From positions 1,398,339-1,462,338 of the forward strand of contig NZ_LN851186.1 of the NCBI RefSeq assembly GCF_001243895.1: a DNA stretch of 64,000 bases, read 5' to 3'. The DNA comes from Bacillus testis. Lineage in GTDB: Bacteria > Bacillota > Bacilli > Bacillales > DSM-1321. Positions 17,568-26,096 of the stretch are shown here, one piece after another. The notes beneath the pieces were generated by a model. That model made no database searches and was not told the DNA's origin. It worked only from the letters and a program-made list of their open reading frames with translations. Numbering within the stretch: the first letter of the stretch is position 1; every line of letters starts with the position of its first letter. Made by a program: the position numbers and the translations under genes.

Positions 17568-17810
17568 ATCATTTTTCACCTATTATTAGCTTTCCAACAA
17601 TTAACTGTACTATTCTACGAACTACCCCTTTAACAGCATAAGAAAAAAACGTCAACTTGACAGTCTTGTTCTTCCGCTATTGCTCCTTATAGACACATAG
17701 AGAATCTTTTTTCATTTAGTACAGGAATACTGCCCCTTCGTATGAACGAAATAGCAAGCGGAGTGATTGGGGGCAATCCATGATGGCAACAGTTATCAAA
17801 TAGATTAAAT

Positions 17811-17842
17811 AAAAATGCGTCTGAAAGCAGACGCATTTTTTA
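17811..17842. terminator. Terminator after the feo operon
   Basis: AAATGCGTCTG pairs with CAGACGCATTT, with A-run before and T-run after. On the minus strand it closes feoB. Confidence 0.85.
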
Positions 17843-17844
17843 TA

Positions 17845-19227
17845 TCAAACCCAGCCGAACCAGCGGGCTATCGATGCTACCAGGAATGTCACTCCGACGG
17901 CGATGGCTGTCGGTATAATGAATGACATAAAAGTCCATTTGGCACTTTTGGTTTCCTTATAGATATTTAGAAGTGTTGTGCCGCATGGATAATGGAGCAG
18001 GGAAAACAGCATCATATTTAACGCCGTCAGCCAAGTCCAGCCTTGGTCGAGCAAAATTCTTTTCAATTCGGACATCTCTTCAACTTCTGTCAATGATCCT
18101 GTGGACAGATAGGCCATTAGTAAAACCGGAATAACAATTTCGTTTGCTGGCAACCCAATAATAAATGCCGCCAGAATATAGCCGTCCATGCCAAGCGCCT
18201 TGCCGAATGGATCTAGAAATTGGACAAAATGCATCAAAATACTTGTATCGCCAATGTCAATATTGGCGAGTACCCATGTCAGCAGGGCTGCCGGTGCTGC
18301 AACCTTAACGGCGCGGTTCAGGACGAGCCAAGTTTTATCCACACTGGAGCGGATGATCGTATCCAGAAATTTTGGCCGGCGGTAGGGAGGCAATTCGAGT
18401 GTATAATGTGTCGGGATCCCTTTCAGCGCCGTCTTTGATAAAATCCAGGATACTGTCAGTGTGACAAAGACGCCGATCAAGACAAAACCGATCAGTATTG
18501 CCGCGGTCATGAAAGTGGCTGATAATCCGGTAAAGCTTGCGGCCATGAACATGGAAGCAAGCAGGATCAATGTCGGCCAGCGTCCGTTGCACGGGATGAA
18601 ATTATTCGTCAGGATGGCCAGCATCCGTTCACGCGGCGATTCGATGATACGTGTGCTCATAATGGCCGCAGCATTACAGCCAAAACCCATTGCCATCGTC
18701 AACGACTGCTTGCCATGGGCACCAGCGGATTTGAACAAGCGGTCCATATTGAAGGCTACGCGCGGCAAATATCCGTAATTCTCCAGGAGAGCAAACATCG
18801 GGAAGAAAATCGCCATCGGAGGAAGCATGACGGAAACGACCCATCCCGTGCCACGGAAGAGCCCGAGAACCAGCATGCCATGCAGCCATTCAGGAGCATG
18901 CATGTAGGCGAATAAAGCCGTTAGCTTGGCTTCCAGGTAATTAAACATGTCAGCAAGAAGCGAAGAAGGGACATTGGCTCCGGCAATCGTCAGCCAAAGG
19001 ACGATGCCGAGCATAAGAAACATGATTGGGAAGCCCCATAGTTTGCTGGTCAGAATCTTGTCGATTTTTTCACTTCTATAATCTCTTTCGCTTTTTGTCG
19101 AAACCACTGCCTGCGTAAGCAGACGGGTTTGGCTATAAATGCTTCCGACTACGTCTTCGCGAATGCTGCCGGGGGCCATTTCAGCTGCTTTGCGTGCAAT
19201 CCTTTCCAAAGCGTCAGCTGTATTCAT
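17845..19227 (-). CDS. feoB: FeoB C-terminal membrane part (nucleoside-recognition/Gate domains)
   Basis: Membrane channel half of the ferrous-iron transporter, 460 residues. It begins with the end of the soluble NFeoB helical region, then about ten hydrophobic segments with the two Gate motifs. The conserved segments G-F-G-C-N-A-A-A-I-M-S-T-R and I-P-C-N-G-R-W-P-T are those expected for FeoB's pore region. The GTPase half is the separate preceding gene, overlapping it by ATGA. Together they make about 690 residues, the usual length of a single FeoB. Split FeoB pairs occur in other Bacillus, so this may be natural and not an error. Confidence 0.9.
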   Translation of the reverse strand: MNTADALERIARKAAEMAPGSIREDVVGSIYSQTRLLTQAVVSTKSERDYRSEKIDKILTSKLWGFPIMFLMLGIVLWLTIAGANVPSSLLADMFNYLEAKLTALFAYMHAPEWLHGMLVLGLFRGTGWVVSVMLPPMAIFFPMFALLENYGYLPRVAFNMDRLFKSAGAHGKQSLTMAMGFGCNAAAIMSTRIIESPRERMLAILTNNFIPCNGRWPTLILLASMFMAASFTGLSATFMTAAILIGFVLIGVFVTLTVSWILSKTALKGIPTHYTLELPPYRRPKFLDTIIRSSVDKTWLVLNRAVKVAAPAALLTWVLANIDIGDTSILMHFVQFLDPFGKALGMDGYILAAFIIGLPANEIVIPVLLMAYLSTGSLTEVEEMSELKRILLDQGWTWLTALNMMLFSLLHYPCGTTLLNIYKETKSAKWTFMSFIIPTAIAVGVTFLVASIARWFGWV

Positions 19228-19925
19228 ACCATCACGCTCTCTTTCTTCGCCAGCCTTTCTTTTAAAGAATGCAAGAGTGCTTCATCGCCATCCAAAAGGC
19301 GCAGGGCGATCCAGCGGGAAGGATAGCTATTGCCCACAGTTGCTTTGATATCAGCTTCCAATTCTGCTATTTGTTTTTCAATAAGAGGGGGGTAAGTAAC
19401 CCGGTATGGATGGACTGATACATTTCCATGCACCATTGCCTGGATTTTTTTTAGTAATTGGTCCAATCCGACTTTATTGCGCGCCGACATTTTGATGACC
19501 GGGACGCCTAATTTTTTTGCAAGCAGTCCGCTGTCCACCTTGATGCCTTTTTTGGTGGCTTCATCGATCAAATTCAGGCAGACAATGACGGAAGAGGTCA
19601 TCTCTAGCACCTGGAGCGCCAGATTCATATTCCGTTCCAGGCTGGTCGCATCCACTACGACAAGGGTAACATCCGGCTTTTCAAAAATGATATAATCGCG
19701 TGCGACTTCTTCATCCGCCGAATTGGAATACAGCGAGTACGTGCCGGGCAAGTCGATGATCTCATACGTATCCCGTTCATACGAAAAGTAACCGCTTGCC
19801 TGTTCAACTGTTTTACCGGGCCAGTTGCCCGTATGCTGGTTCATGCCTGTCAGCGCATTAAACAGAGTGCTTTTTCCTGTGTTAGGATTTCCTGCTAAAG
19901 CAATTCTGAAATTATGAGTGTTCAC
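19224..19925 (-). CDS. feoB: FeoB N-terminal GTPase domain
   Basis: Soluble G domain of the ferrous-iron transporter, 233 residues. G1 is G-N-P-N-T-G-K-S-T, G3 D-L-P-G-T-Y-S-L and G4 N-L-I-D. The C-terminal 60 residues are the start of the helical GDP-dissociation-inhibitor region. GTG at 19925 is chosen because AAAGGG is 9 bases upstream; a TTG at 19931 is too close. It overlaps feoA upstream and the membrane half downstream, so all three are translationally coupled. Confidence 0.9.
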   Translation of the reverse strand: MNTHNFRIALAGNPNTGKSTLFNALTGMNQHTGNWPGKTVEQASGYFSYERDTYEIIDLPGTYSLYSNSADEEVARDYIIFEKPDVTLVVVDATSLERNMNLALQVLEMTSSVIVCLNLIDEATKKGIKVDSGLLAKKLGVPVIKMSARNKVGLDQLLKKIQAMVHGNVSVHPYRVTYPPLIEKQIAELEADIKATVGNSYPSRWIALRLLDGDEALLHSLKERLAKKESVMV

Positions 19926-20166
19926 GCACAATCACCCTTTCTCCGAATATTTGGTCGCATTCTTCTTTTCTGAGGGCAATGGTCGTTCCGCTGACCCGGA
20001 AGGCAACCGGATCCCCCAAAGGGCTCTTTTGTATCATTTCCACGGCAAATCCAGGGACAAATCCTAAATCAAGCAATCTTCTCCGCATGACCGGTTCCAT
20101 TTGCAGGGAGGCGATAATCAGTTTGTCGCCTGGTTCTATAGAAGAAAGTGGGACTATTTTGTTCAA
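19912..20166 (-). CDS. feoA: Ferrous iron transport protein A (FeoA)
   Basis: A small SH3-like cytoplasmic partner of FeoB, 84 residues. The family pattern is clear: L-x-P-G-D-K-L-I at the start, R-R-L-L-D-L-G-F-V-P-G-F-A-V-E in the middle, and D-P-V-A-F-R-V-S-G-T-T-I-A-L-R-K-E near the end. The start is TTG at 20166 with AAAGGAGAGG 6-8 bases upstream; no ATG is available. First gene of the feo operon. Confidence 0.9.
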   Translation of the reverse strand: MNKIVPLSSIEPGDKLIIASLQMEPVMRRRLLDLGFVPGFAVEMIQKSPLGDPVAFRVSGTTIALRKEECDQIFGERVIVREHS

Positions 20167-20196
20167 TTTGGTCCTCTCCTTTAATTTTTCACTTCT

Positions 20197-20228
20197 GAAT
20201 AAAAGTTTCCTTAGCGCAACTTTTATTC
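20197..20228. promoter_or_regulatory. MntR/DtxR-like operator of the feo operon
   Basis: Perfect 11-bp inverted repeat GAATAAAAGTT/AACTTTTATTC with a 10-base centre. Read on the minus strand the core TTGCGCTAAGGAAACT resembles the B. subtilis MntR box (TTTGCCTTAAGGAAACT, from memory). It begins just downstream of the predicted minus-strand -10, a position suited to repression by a metal-loaded DtxR-family regulator. Confidence 0.6.
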
Positions 20229-20230
20229 AA

Positions 20231-20258
20231 ATTATATAGTAAGACTGTTAAAAAACAA
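20231..20258 (-). promoter_or_regulatory. SigmaA-like promoter of feoAB
   Basis: On the minus strand, TTGTTT, 16 bases, TATAAT. It lies directly upstream of the operator and about 65 bases from the feoA start. Confidence 0.6.
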
Positions 20259-20489
20259 ACAGTAATTTTTGATTTTTTATAGACAATTTACGTGCCAGCA
20301 TGTTGGACAGCAGCTGGCAAATGAAGTTGGCTCCTTTTTTCTGTGGCAATATGTGGACGTCAATCTATTTCGTGTTATAAATTTTATGTAGGGACAGGGA
20401 GTAATGTGACTCATTTGTTGCCTTTATGCAACAATTAAGGAAAGCACTATCTTTTTTAGCCGAAAGAAAGGTTGTAGGTCTCTTCCTAG

Positions 20490-20555
20490 AAAGTGAAACT
20501 TTGATCGGTGTGGGCATTCATTTGTTGAACCAAACAAAGCGTCGGTTAGAAGGGG
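20490..20555 (-). repeat. Dispersed repeat, copy 3 (reverse orientation, hairpin 1 collapsed)
   Basis: AAAGTGAAACTTTGATC ... TTGTTGAACCAAA ... AGCGTCGGTTAGAAGGGG: both end boxes of the family in reverse orientation with the interior of hairpin 1 missing. It lies in the feoA/aminopeptidase gap (20167-20630), together with the feo promoter and a TATAAT at 20584-20589 that probably serves the aminopeptidase gene. Confidence 0.7.
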
Positions 20556-20630
20556 ACAAAAGAAATCCATGGACGTATAGGAGTATAATGTTTACAATTA
20601 AAATGAATATTCAGTCAGAGGAGTGGAGTT

Positions 20631-21863
20631 ATGAAGGACTTTCAAAAAAGTTTAGAAAAATATGCAGAGCTAGCTGTTAAAGTGGGCGTTAATGTTCAAC
20701 CAGGACAAACCTTGGTCATCCGGACTACACTGGAGGGCGCAGAACTTGTCCGCATCATCACGAAGAAGGCATATGAAGCAGGGGCCCATAACGTTATTGT
20801 CCAATGGAGCGATGATACCGTTACCCGCCTTCGTTACGAGCATGCCGGAGACGAAGTCTTTAAAACGTATCCGGAGCATCAGGCAAATGAAACAAATGAA
20901 TTGGCAGAGAAAGGCGCTTCCTTCTTATCTGTTATTTCATCTTCACCGGATTTATTAAAAGGAATTGAACTGGACCGCTTGGCAAATAGCCAGAAAGCAT
21001 CAGGGCAGGCATTGAACAAATTCCGGCAAATCATGCAGGCGGATAAGGTTTGCTGGTCTATTGTAGCTGTTCCTTCACAATCATGGGCAGATATGGTCTT
21101 CCCGGATGCACCAGAGGACCAACGTATAGATATGCTGTGGGAAGCAATCTTCAAAGCGACTCGCATTGATACGGACGATCCTGTGGAAGCCTGGAAGAAA
21201 CATGATGAAAACCTACATACCAAAGTGGACTACTTGAATGCCAAGCATTATAAAAAATTGCATTATAAAGCGCCGGGCACAGATTTGACAATCGAACTTC
21301 CCGAGAAGCATATTTGGTGCGGAGCCGGCAGCATATCTGAAGCAGGCGTAGAATTCATGGCCAATATGCCGACTGAAGAAGTGTTCTCTATCCCTTTGAA
21401 AACGGGTGTAAACGGGACAGTGGCAAGCACTAAGCCATTGAGCTACGGAGGGAATATCATCGATCGTTTCTCCCTTACATTCAAGGATGGACGGATTGTT
21501 GACGTAAAAGCGGAAGTAGGAGAAGAAGTCTTGAAAGGCCTAATTGAAACGGATGAAGGTTCTCATTACTTGGGCGAGGTGGCATTGGTTCCGCATCATT
21601 CACCGATTTCTGAATCTAACATTCTATATTACAATACTCTATTCGATGAAAATGCCTCCAACCACCTGGCAATCGGAAGTGCCTACGCATTCAACCTGGA
21701 TGGCGGCAAAACAATGTCCCGTGAAGAGTTGAATGAAAACGGAGCGAATGAAAGCATTACCCATGTGGATTTCATGATCGGCTCTGACCAAATGGATATC
21801 GATGGCATTACCGAAGACGGCAAAGCGGAGCCTATTTTCCGGAGTGGAAACTGGGCATTCTGA
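20631..21863 (+). CDS. Aminopeptidase, M29 family (AmpS/thermophilic aminopeptidase)
   Basis: A 410-residue dimetal aminopeptidase. The protein starts with Y-A-E-L-A-V-K-V-G-V-N-V-Q-P-G-Q as usual in M29. Metal-ligand candidates are the Glu residues in M-P-T-E-E-V-F (about residue 250) and D-G-R-I-V-D-V-K-A-E-x-G (about 285-290) and the downstream E-V-A-L-V-P-H-H-S-P-I and H-L-A-I-G-S-A-Y blocks. Broad cytosolic peptide trimming is its expected role. GGAGTGGAG precedes ATG. It is transcribed alone, upstream of the B12 uptake locus. Confidence 0.92.
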   Translation: MKDFQKSLEKYAELAVKVGVNVQPGQTLVIRTTLEGAELVRIITKKAYEAGAHNVIVQWSDDTVTRLRYEHAGDEVFKTYPEHQANETNELAEKGASFLSVISSSPDLLKGIELDRLANSQKASGQALNKFRQIMQADKVCWSIVAVPSQSWADMVFPDAPEDQRIDMLWEAIFKATRIDTDDPVEAWKKHDENLHTKVDYLNAKHYKKLHYKAPGTDLTIELPEKHIWCGAGSISEAGVEFMANMPTEEVFSIPLKTGVNGTVASTKPLSYGGNIIDRFSLTFKDGRIVDVKAEVGEEVLKGLIETDEGSHYLGEVALVPHHSPISESNILYYNTLFDENASNHLAIGSAYAFNLDGGKTMSREELNENGANESITHVDFMIGSDQMDIDGITEDGKAEPIFRSGNWAF

Positions 21864-21879
21864 GGCTATCTGAATAATG

Positions 21880-21908
21880 CTGACAATTTTATAGAAATGA
21901 AGTAAAAT
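21880..21908 (+). promoter_or_regulatory. SigmaA-like promoter of the B12 uptake operon
   Basis: CTGACA, 17 bases, TAAAAT, placed just before the cobalamin riboswitch. Confidence 0.55.
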
Positions 21909-21934
21909 ATTGGTGTGTGCATGGACAATTCCAT

Positions 21935-22092
21935 ATTTTTTAGAGTGCCTTATGAAGAGGATAATAGGGAAACCGGTGAAAGTCCGGTGCAGCCCCCGCT
22001 ACTGTAAGCATTATTTGGACGGCCCAAATTGCCACTGGAGAAATCCGGGAAGGCTTGGGCCGGTTGATGCGAAGCCAGGAGACCTGCTCTAA
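21935..22092 (+). ncRNA. Cobalamin riboswitch
   Basis: The conserved core is unmistakable: GGGAAACCGGTGAAAGTCCGG, then TGCAGCCCCCGCTACTGTAA, GCCACTG and the B12-box region GATGCGAAGCCAGGAGACC. It lies upstream of btuF and should repress B12 uptake when adenosylcobalamin is plentiful, through the terminator that follows. Confidence 0.96.
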
Positions 22093-22163
22093 GAATAGTT
22101 GCTTGTTTTTCGGAGGGAAAAGTGAGTCAAGCAGGTTATTTGATGTGACTTACATTTAATAAG

Positions 22164-22194
22164 AGCCTTGACTTTTACCGGTCAAGGCTTTTTC
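22164..22194 (+). terminator. Expression-platform terminator of the cobalamin riboswitch
   Basis: AGCCTTGAC pairs with GTCAAGGCT, followed by TTTTT. Likely formed in the ligand-bound state. Confidence 0.85.
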
Positions 22195-22281
22195 AGCGCT
22201 TTCTGAAGCAAATCGTGATAATCCGTGTATTTAAAACTAGGCATCGAAAATGCCAATCATTCAGAAAGAGTGGGATTGAAT

Positions 22282-23262
22282 ATGAAGAAAAAATGGATGA
22301 AATCTCTTCGTATGGTTCTTGTAGCTCTGGCACTCGCCCTCTTAGGCTTAGCGGGATGCAGTACGGAAGAACCGAAAGAGGAAAAAGGCGGTGCTTCTGG
22401 CACAGTTGAAACAGTAAAGGATCAGTTTCCTATTACGTTCAAGGATGAATCCGGCCAAAAAGTGACCATCAAGGAAAAGCCCCAAAAAATTGTTTCTGTA
22501 TTGCCAAGTACCACGGAAACCTTATTCGCCCTTGGATTGGATAAGGAAATTACCGGTGTATCCGATTTTGATAATTATCCAAAACAGGCTGCCGAGAAAC
22601 AAAAAGTCGGTTCCCAGGATATCAATTTGGAAGCTGTCCTCTCGCTTGCTCCTGACGTGGCTTTCATTTCAGAATACCATGCAAAGAGCCATGCCGATAT
22701 GGTCAAACAAATGCAGGATGCCGGGATTGCCATCGTCGTCAATAAAACCTCTCAGAACTCATTTTCAGATACATACAAAAGCATTGAGATGATCGCCAAG
22801 GCAACTGGGACTGAAAAACAAGCGGCTGCCATTATCGATCAGATGAAAAATAAAGTTGAGGCAATAAAGGAAAAAGCAAAAGAAGTGAAGGAAAAGAAAT
22901 TGGTCTGGACCGAAACCTCTCCTCAGCCGGATATCTATACGGCCGGAAAGCATACCTTTGTCGATGAAATGCTCACGATCATTGGAGCCGAAAATCTGGC
23001 GGCCTCTCAAGATGGCTGGGTGAAGATGAATGAAGAGGAAGTAGTGAAATTGAATCCAGATGTCATTATTACTACTTATGGCTACTATGTGCCCGATGCC
23101 AAGAAACAGGTTTTGAGCAGACAGGGCTGGCAGGAAGTGCAGGCAGTCAAGGACAAGCAAGTCTATGATGTGAATAGCGACCTTGTGTCAAGGCCGGGCC
23201 CTCGGCTTGCTGATGGACTGGAAGCTTTAGCGAAGGCTGTATATCCTGATGTCTACCAATAA
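22282..23262 (+). CDS. btuF: Vitamin B12 ABC transporter substrate-binding lipoprotein BtuF
   Basis: Lipid-anchored cobalamin-binding protein, 326 residues. ATG at 22282 gives a lipoprotein signal with lipobox L-A-G-C (Cys about 25); an upstream frame opening at 22225 lacks a ribosome site. The fold is the helical-backbone SBP (family 8): P-Q-K-I-V-S-V-L-P-S-T-T-E-T-L-F-A-L-G-L at the start of the domain, and W-x-E-T-S-P-Q-P-D-I-Y in the second lobe. The preceding cobalamin riboswitch assigns the ligand. Equivalent to YvrC of B. subtilis. Confidence 0.93.
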   Translation: MKKKWMKSLRMVLVALALALLGLAGCSTEEPKEEKGGASGTVETVKDQFPITFKDESGQKVTIKEKPQKIVSVLPSTTETLFALGLDKEITGVSDFDNYPKQAAEKQKVGSQDINLEAVLSLAPDVAFISEYHAKSHADMVKQMQDAGIAIVVNKTSQNSFSDTYKSIEMIAKATGTEKQAAAIIDQMKNKVEAIKEKAKEVKEKKLVWTETSPQPDIYTAGKHTFVDEMLTIIGAENLAASQDGWVKMNEEEVVKLNPDVIITTYGYYVPDAKKQVLSRQGWQEVQAVKDKQVYDVNSDLVSRPGPRLADGLEALAKAVYPDVYQ

Positions 23263-24295
23263 ACGGCTGGCTGCCGTTTCTGGCATTGCTGCCTTGGCCG
23301 TGGTTGCCAGTATCATTGCCGGCGTCTTCTATGGCAGCGTCCACGTAACCGTTCCGGATATCCTTAAAATTCTTTTGGGGAAAATGACAGGGCATATTTG
23401 GTTTGACGGTGAGAAAAACATGGAAGCGATTATATGGAATATCCGTTTTTCTCGTGTTGTACTAGCATTCCTTGTCGGTGCATCGTTATCGCTTGCCGGC
23501 GCCGCTTTTCAGGGGCTGCTGCGCAACCCGCTGGCGGATCCCTACACAATCGGCGTATCATCAGGTGCATCGTTTGGGGCAGTGCTAGTCTTGTTTTTGC
23601 AGCTGCCCGCCACTTTTCTGGGCGGTTATCTTCAGCCTGCCGCAGCCATTATCTGCGGTTTAGGGACCCTTTTGCTTGTTTTATTCATCTCCCATTTTTC
23701 CCTAGGGAGATTGGCGAATGAAACGATTATTCTGGCAGGGGTGATTCTGTCTTCCTTCATGAGTGCCTTCATTTCCTTGCTCATCTCATTATCGCCGAGG
23801 GATGATATGGTGAATATCTTGAATTGGACAATGGGGAGCGTTGCCATGAGGGGCTGGAGCCATGTCCAAATGATGGCGCCTTTCTTCGTCGTTGGATCGG
23901 TGCTGATCCTTTTACATGCGCGCGAACTGAATGTACTGGCCCTTGGAGAGCAGTCGGCGCAGTTTTCCGGGATGGACGTAAGAAAGAAGAAGAAAGTGAT
24001 CTTAATTGGAGCATCCATCCTGACAGGAGGTGCGGTCGCCGTATCTGGCGCCATCGGTTTTGTCGGCTTGGTGATCCCCCATATTGTCCGTTTGCTTATC
24101 GGGGCAAACCACAAGTATGTCCTGCCTTTTTCATTAGTGATCGGTGGTGCTTATCTGGTGGCAGCTGATTTGCTGGCCAGGATGATCATTGCCCCGCGGG
24201 AATTGCCGATAGGCGTCATTACGGCATTGATCGGTGCGCCGGTATTTGCTTTTTTATTGGTTAGACAACGAATGAAGGCATCAACCAGAATATAA
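23249..24295 (+). CDS. btuC: Vitamin B12 ABC transporter permease BtuC
   Basis: FecCD-family permease with about ten membrane segments, 348 residues. Family blocks seen include G-A-S-L-S-L-A-G-A-A-F-Q-G-L-L-R-N-P-L-A-D-P, with G-V-S-S-G-A-S right after, and G-F-V-G-L-V-I-P-H-I-V-R-L. The start overlaps the end of btuF by 14 bp, so translation is coupled. YvrB in B. subtilis is the counterpart. Confidence 0.94.
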   Translation: MSTNKRLAAVSGIAALAVVASIIAGVFYGSVHVTVPDILKILLGKMTGHIWFDGEKNMEAIIWNIRFSRVVLAFLVGASLSLAGAAFQGLLRNPLADPYTIGVSSGASFGAVLVLFLQLPATFLGGYLQPAAAIICGLGTLLLVLFISHFSLGRLANETIILAGVILSSFMSAFISLLISLSPRDDMVNILNWTMGSVAMRGWSHVQMMAPFFVVGSVLILLHARELNVLALGEQSAQFSGMDVRKKKKVILIGASILTGGAVAVSGAIGFVGLVIPHIVRLLIGANHKYVLPFSLVIGGAYLVAADLLARMIIAPRELPIGVITALIGAPVFAFLLVRQRMKASTRI

Positions 24296-24310
24296 AGGGA
24301 GGGAAGAGGC

Positions 24311-25645
24311 ATGATTTCGCTAACGAATGTAAGCGGGGGGTACAGCCGGTCTGTCCCGGTTGTCAGGGACTTGACCATCAGCATAGCAAAAGGGGAATTC
24401 TTTTCTCTGATTGGGCCGAACGGGAGCGGGAAAACGACACTCATCCGTTTAATCATGGGTGCCCTATCTATCCATGAAGGAACCATCCAGGTAGAAGGCC
24501 GGGGCATTGACCGATACACACCAAAGGAATTGGCCGCCAAGGTGGCGGTAATGACCCAGGAAAACGAGGTCGGCATGGATTTTACCGTGGGGGAAATCGT
24601 CGGCCTTGGGAGATATCCTTATCAAAAAGGTTTATTATTCAGGGAACACCATTCTGATGATGAGGCTATCATAAAAAAAGCGATGCTTCAGACGAATACC
24701 TGGCAATTCCGCCACTCTTCATACGGGACATTGAGCGGAGGGCAAAAACAGCGCGTTCTGCTCGCGAAAGCTTTGGCACAGGAACCTGATATCCTGCTTC
24801 TTGATGAGCCTACTAACCATCTCGATATTCGACATAGCATGGAGTTGCTCGATTTACTGAAAGGCCTGCAATCCAGCCAGGAGCTGACGATTGTTGCCAT
24901 CCTCCATGACTTGAATCTGGCTTCACTCTACAGCGACAGAATCGGAGTGATGGATAAGGGTACTCTCGCCGGCGTGTATGAGGGCCTGTCCGCTAAAAGC
25001 GAGGCAGCCTTTAGCGATATATATGGAGTGGATATGCTATTCCGGGCCCATCCGGCCGTAGCCAAAAAAGCGGTTTTTTTTGAACCGGCATACTTAAAAG
25101 GAAAAGAGAGTTCCTTGCTGGCCGGACTGCATGCCGAAAAGGACAGCGGTTCGTTCAGTCTTTTCTCTGCACAGCCATTGCGCACTCTGTCCATCGGAAA
25201 ATGGGGCAAGGGATTTACTTGGGAAGATCGCTGGCGGTTTATAGATAGAGAGACCGAAGACAGCCGATTCCCTGAATATATGCAACTGGCGGCGGATTTG
25301 TTTGTGGCGGTCTGTTACGATGCGGCAACAGGCCAATGCCGACTAACAAGTATGGATGAATGCCCACTTTCCGGGACAGATGCTTTTTTACTCTTTGCCC
25401 AGCGGCCTGAGGGCTATCAGTTGGGTGTCTTCGTTTCCGCTTTTATGGATGAAGCCGGCATGATGAATCTGGCAAACTCACTGTCTGTTGATATGGTGCG
25501 TTTGGATGGAACTTCAGAAAAGGACGTTCTTCAAGTGTTCATCAGCATCCAGGGGAATAGCGATCATCAACAGGATTGGCAGAATGTCCATTCAGGCTGC
25601 AAGCGGATGCTTGAATATGCGTTTAGCAACAAGCAGGATGCCTGA
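24311..25645 (+). CDS. btuD: B12 ABC transporter ATPase BtuD with a C-terminal extension
   Basis: A 444-residue protein. Residues about 1-255 are a standard FecE/BtuD ATPase: Walker A G-P-N-G-S-G-K-T-T, signature LSGGQKQR, Walker B I-L-L-L-D-E-P-T-N-H-L-D and an H-loop HD. The remaining 190 residues are not ABC. They contain L-R-T-L-S followed by a Gly-rich turn, reminiscent of CbiZ (adenosylcobinamide amidohydrolase), but the match is weak. B. subtilis YvrA has a similar total length. If CbiZ-like, the extension would remodel imported corrinoids. It ends the operon; the next element is a T-box. Confidence 0.88.
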   Translation: MISLTNVSGGYSRSVPVVRDLTISIAKGEFFSLIGPNGSGKTTLIRLIMGALSIHEGTIQVEGRGIDRYTPKELAAKVAVMTQENEVGMDFTVGEIVGLGRYPYQKGLLFREHHSDDEAIIKKAMLQTNTWQFRHSSYGTLSGGQKQRVLLAKALAQEPDILLLDEPTNHLDIRHSMELLDLLKGLQSSQELTIVAILHDLNLASLYSDRIGVMDKGTLAGVYEGLSAKSEAAFSDIYGVDMLFRAHPAVAKKAVFFEPAYLKGKESSLLAGLHAEKDSGSFSLFSAQPLRTLSIGKWGKGFTWEDRWRFIDRETEDSRFPEYMQLAADLFVAVCYDAATGQCRLTSMDECPLSGTDAFLLFAQRPEGYQLGVFVSAFMDEAGMMNLANSLSVDMVRLDGTSEKDVLQVFISIQGNSDHQQDWQNVHSGCKRMLEYAFSNKQDA

Positions 25646-25714
25646 AAGCTCTCAATATCCGAATGGTGATTTACATTTTTTTACTTTGGTGTTATATTTA
25701 TTGAAAAATAGAAG

Positions 25715-25986
25715 AATGCGATGAAGAGAAAAAGTAAATTGCCGGTATTTTTTACAGAGAGCTTCGGTTGCTGAAAAGAAGCAAAAATCCACAATTGAAA
25801 ATGGTCTCAGAGCAGCTGCCTGAACGCCGGAAGGGCAAGACAAGAGTTGGTACTTGTTATAAAACCACAGTATACACATGGATTGTGTGTACTTGCAGAG
25901 GCTGCCCGTGTGAACTGGCAGCGAAGTAAAGTGGAACCGCGAATAAACCTCGCCTTTATCTTGATAGGATAATGGCGGGGTTTTTT
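25715..25986 (+). ncRNA. T-box leader without an intact target gene
   Basis: Stem I features (AAGAGAAAAAGTAAATT start, AGAGAGC, a GGTTGCTGAAAAG distal loop), the T-box core AGTGGAACCGCG at 25930-25941, and a sound terminator (CCTCGCC with GGCGGGG and six T, 25948-25986). Aligned on the Tyr T-box at 37.7 kb, the specifier triplet would be ATG (25801-25803, Met); AAT or TGG one base either side cannot be excluded. Only a 22-codon open remnant follows before the next gene, so its natural target seems lost. Confidence 0.85.
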
Positions 25987-26018
25987 ATGTTTAAATCAAA
26001 AGAAGGGAGTCATTATTT

Positions 26019-26087
26019 ACGCGCATTGATGTAAGCGCCATTGAAGAAGAAGTGGAAAAACTGAATAAAGCAAGCTTTTTAAAATAA
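26019..26087 (+). pseudogene. Short open remnant after the T-box
   Basis: Open frame without a start codon, ending in TAA, encoding T-R-I-D-V-S-A-I-E-E-E-V-E-K-L-N and six more residues. It is charged and helix-like, as if it were a fragment of a real protein. I cannot assign it. It sits where the T-box-controlled gene should be. Confidence 0.35.
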
Positions 26088-26096
26088 TTGTTTATT

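Noticed and set aside
17845..19931. FeoB split as a sequencing frameshift
   Set aside because: The two halves overlap by a clean ATGA and both have sensible ends; split FeoB pairs are known in bacilli, so I kept it as two genes.
20426..20680. 84-codon plus-strand ORF before the M29 aminopeptidase
   Set aside because: It runs through a dispersed repeat copy and a promoter-like TATAAT and overlaps the aminopeptidase start; no ribosome site.
21900..22200. Short ORFs within the B12 leader
   Set aside because: The stretch is a cobalamin riboswitch and terminator; the frames are incidental.
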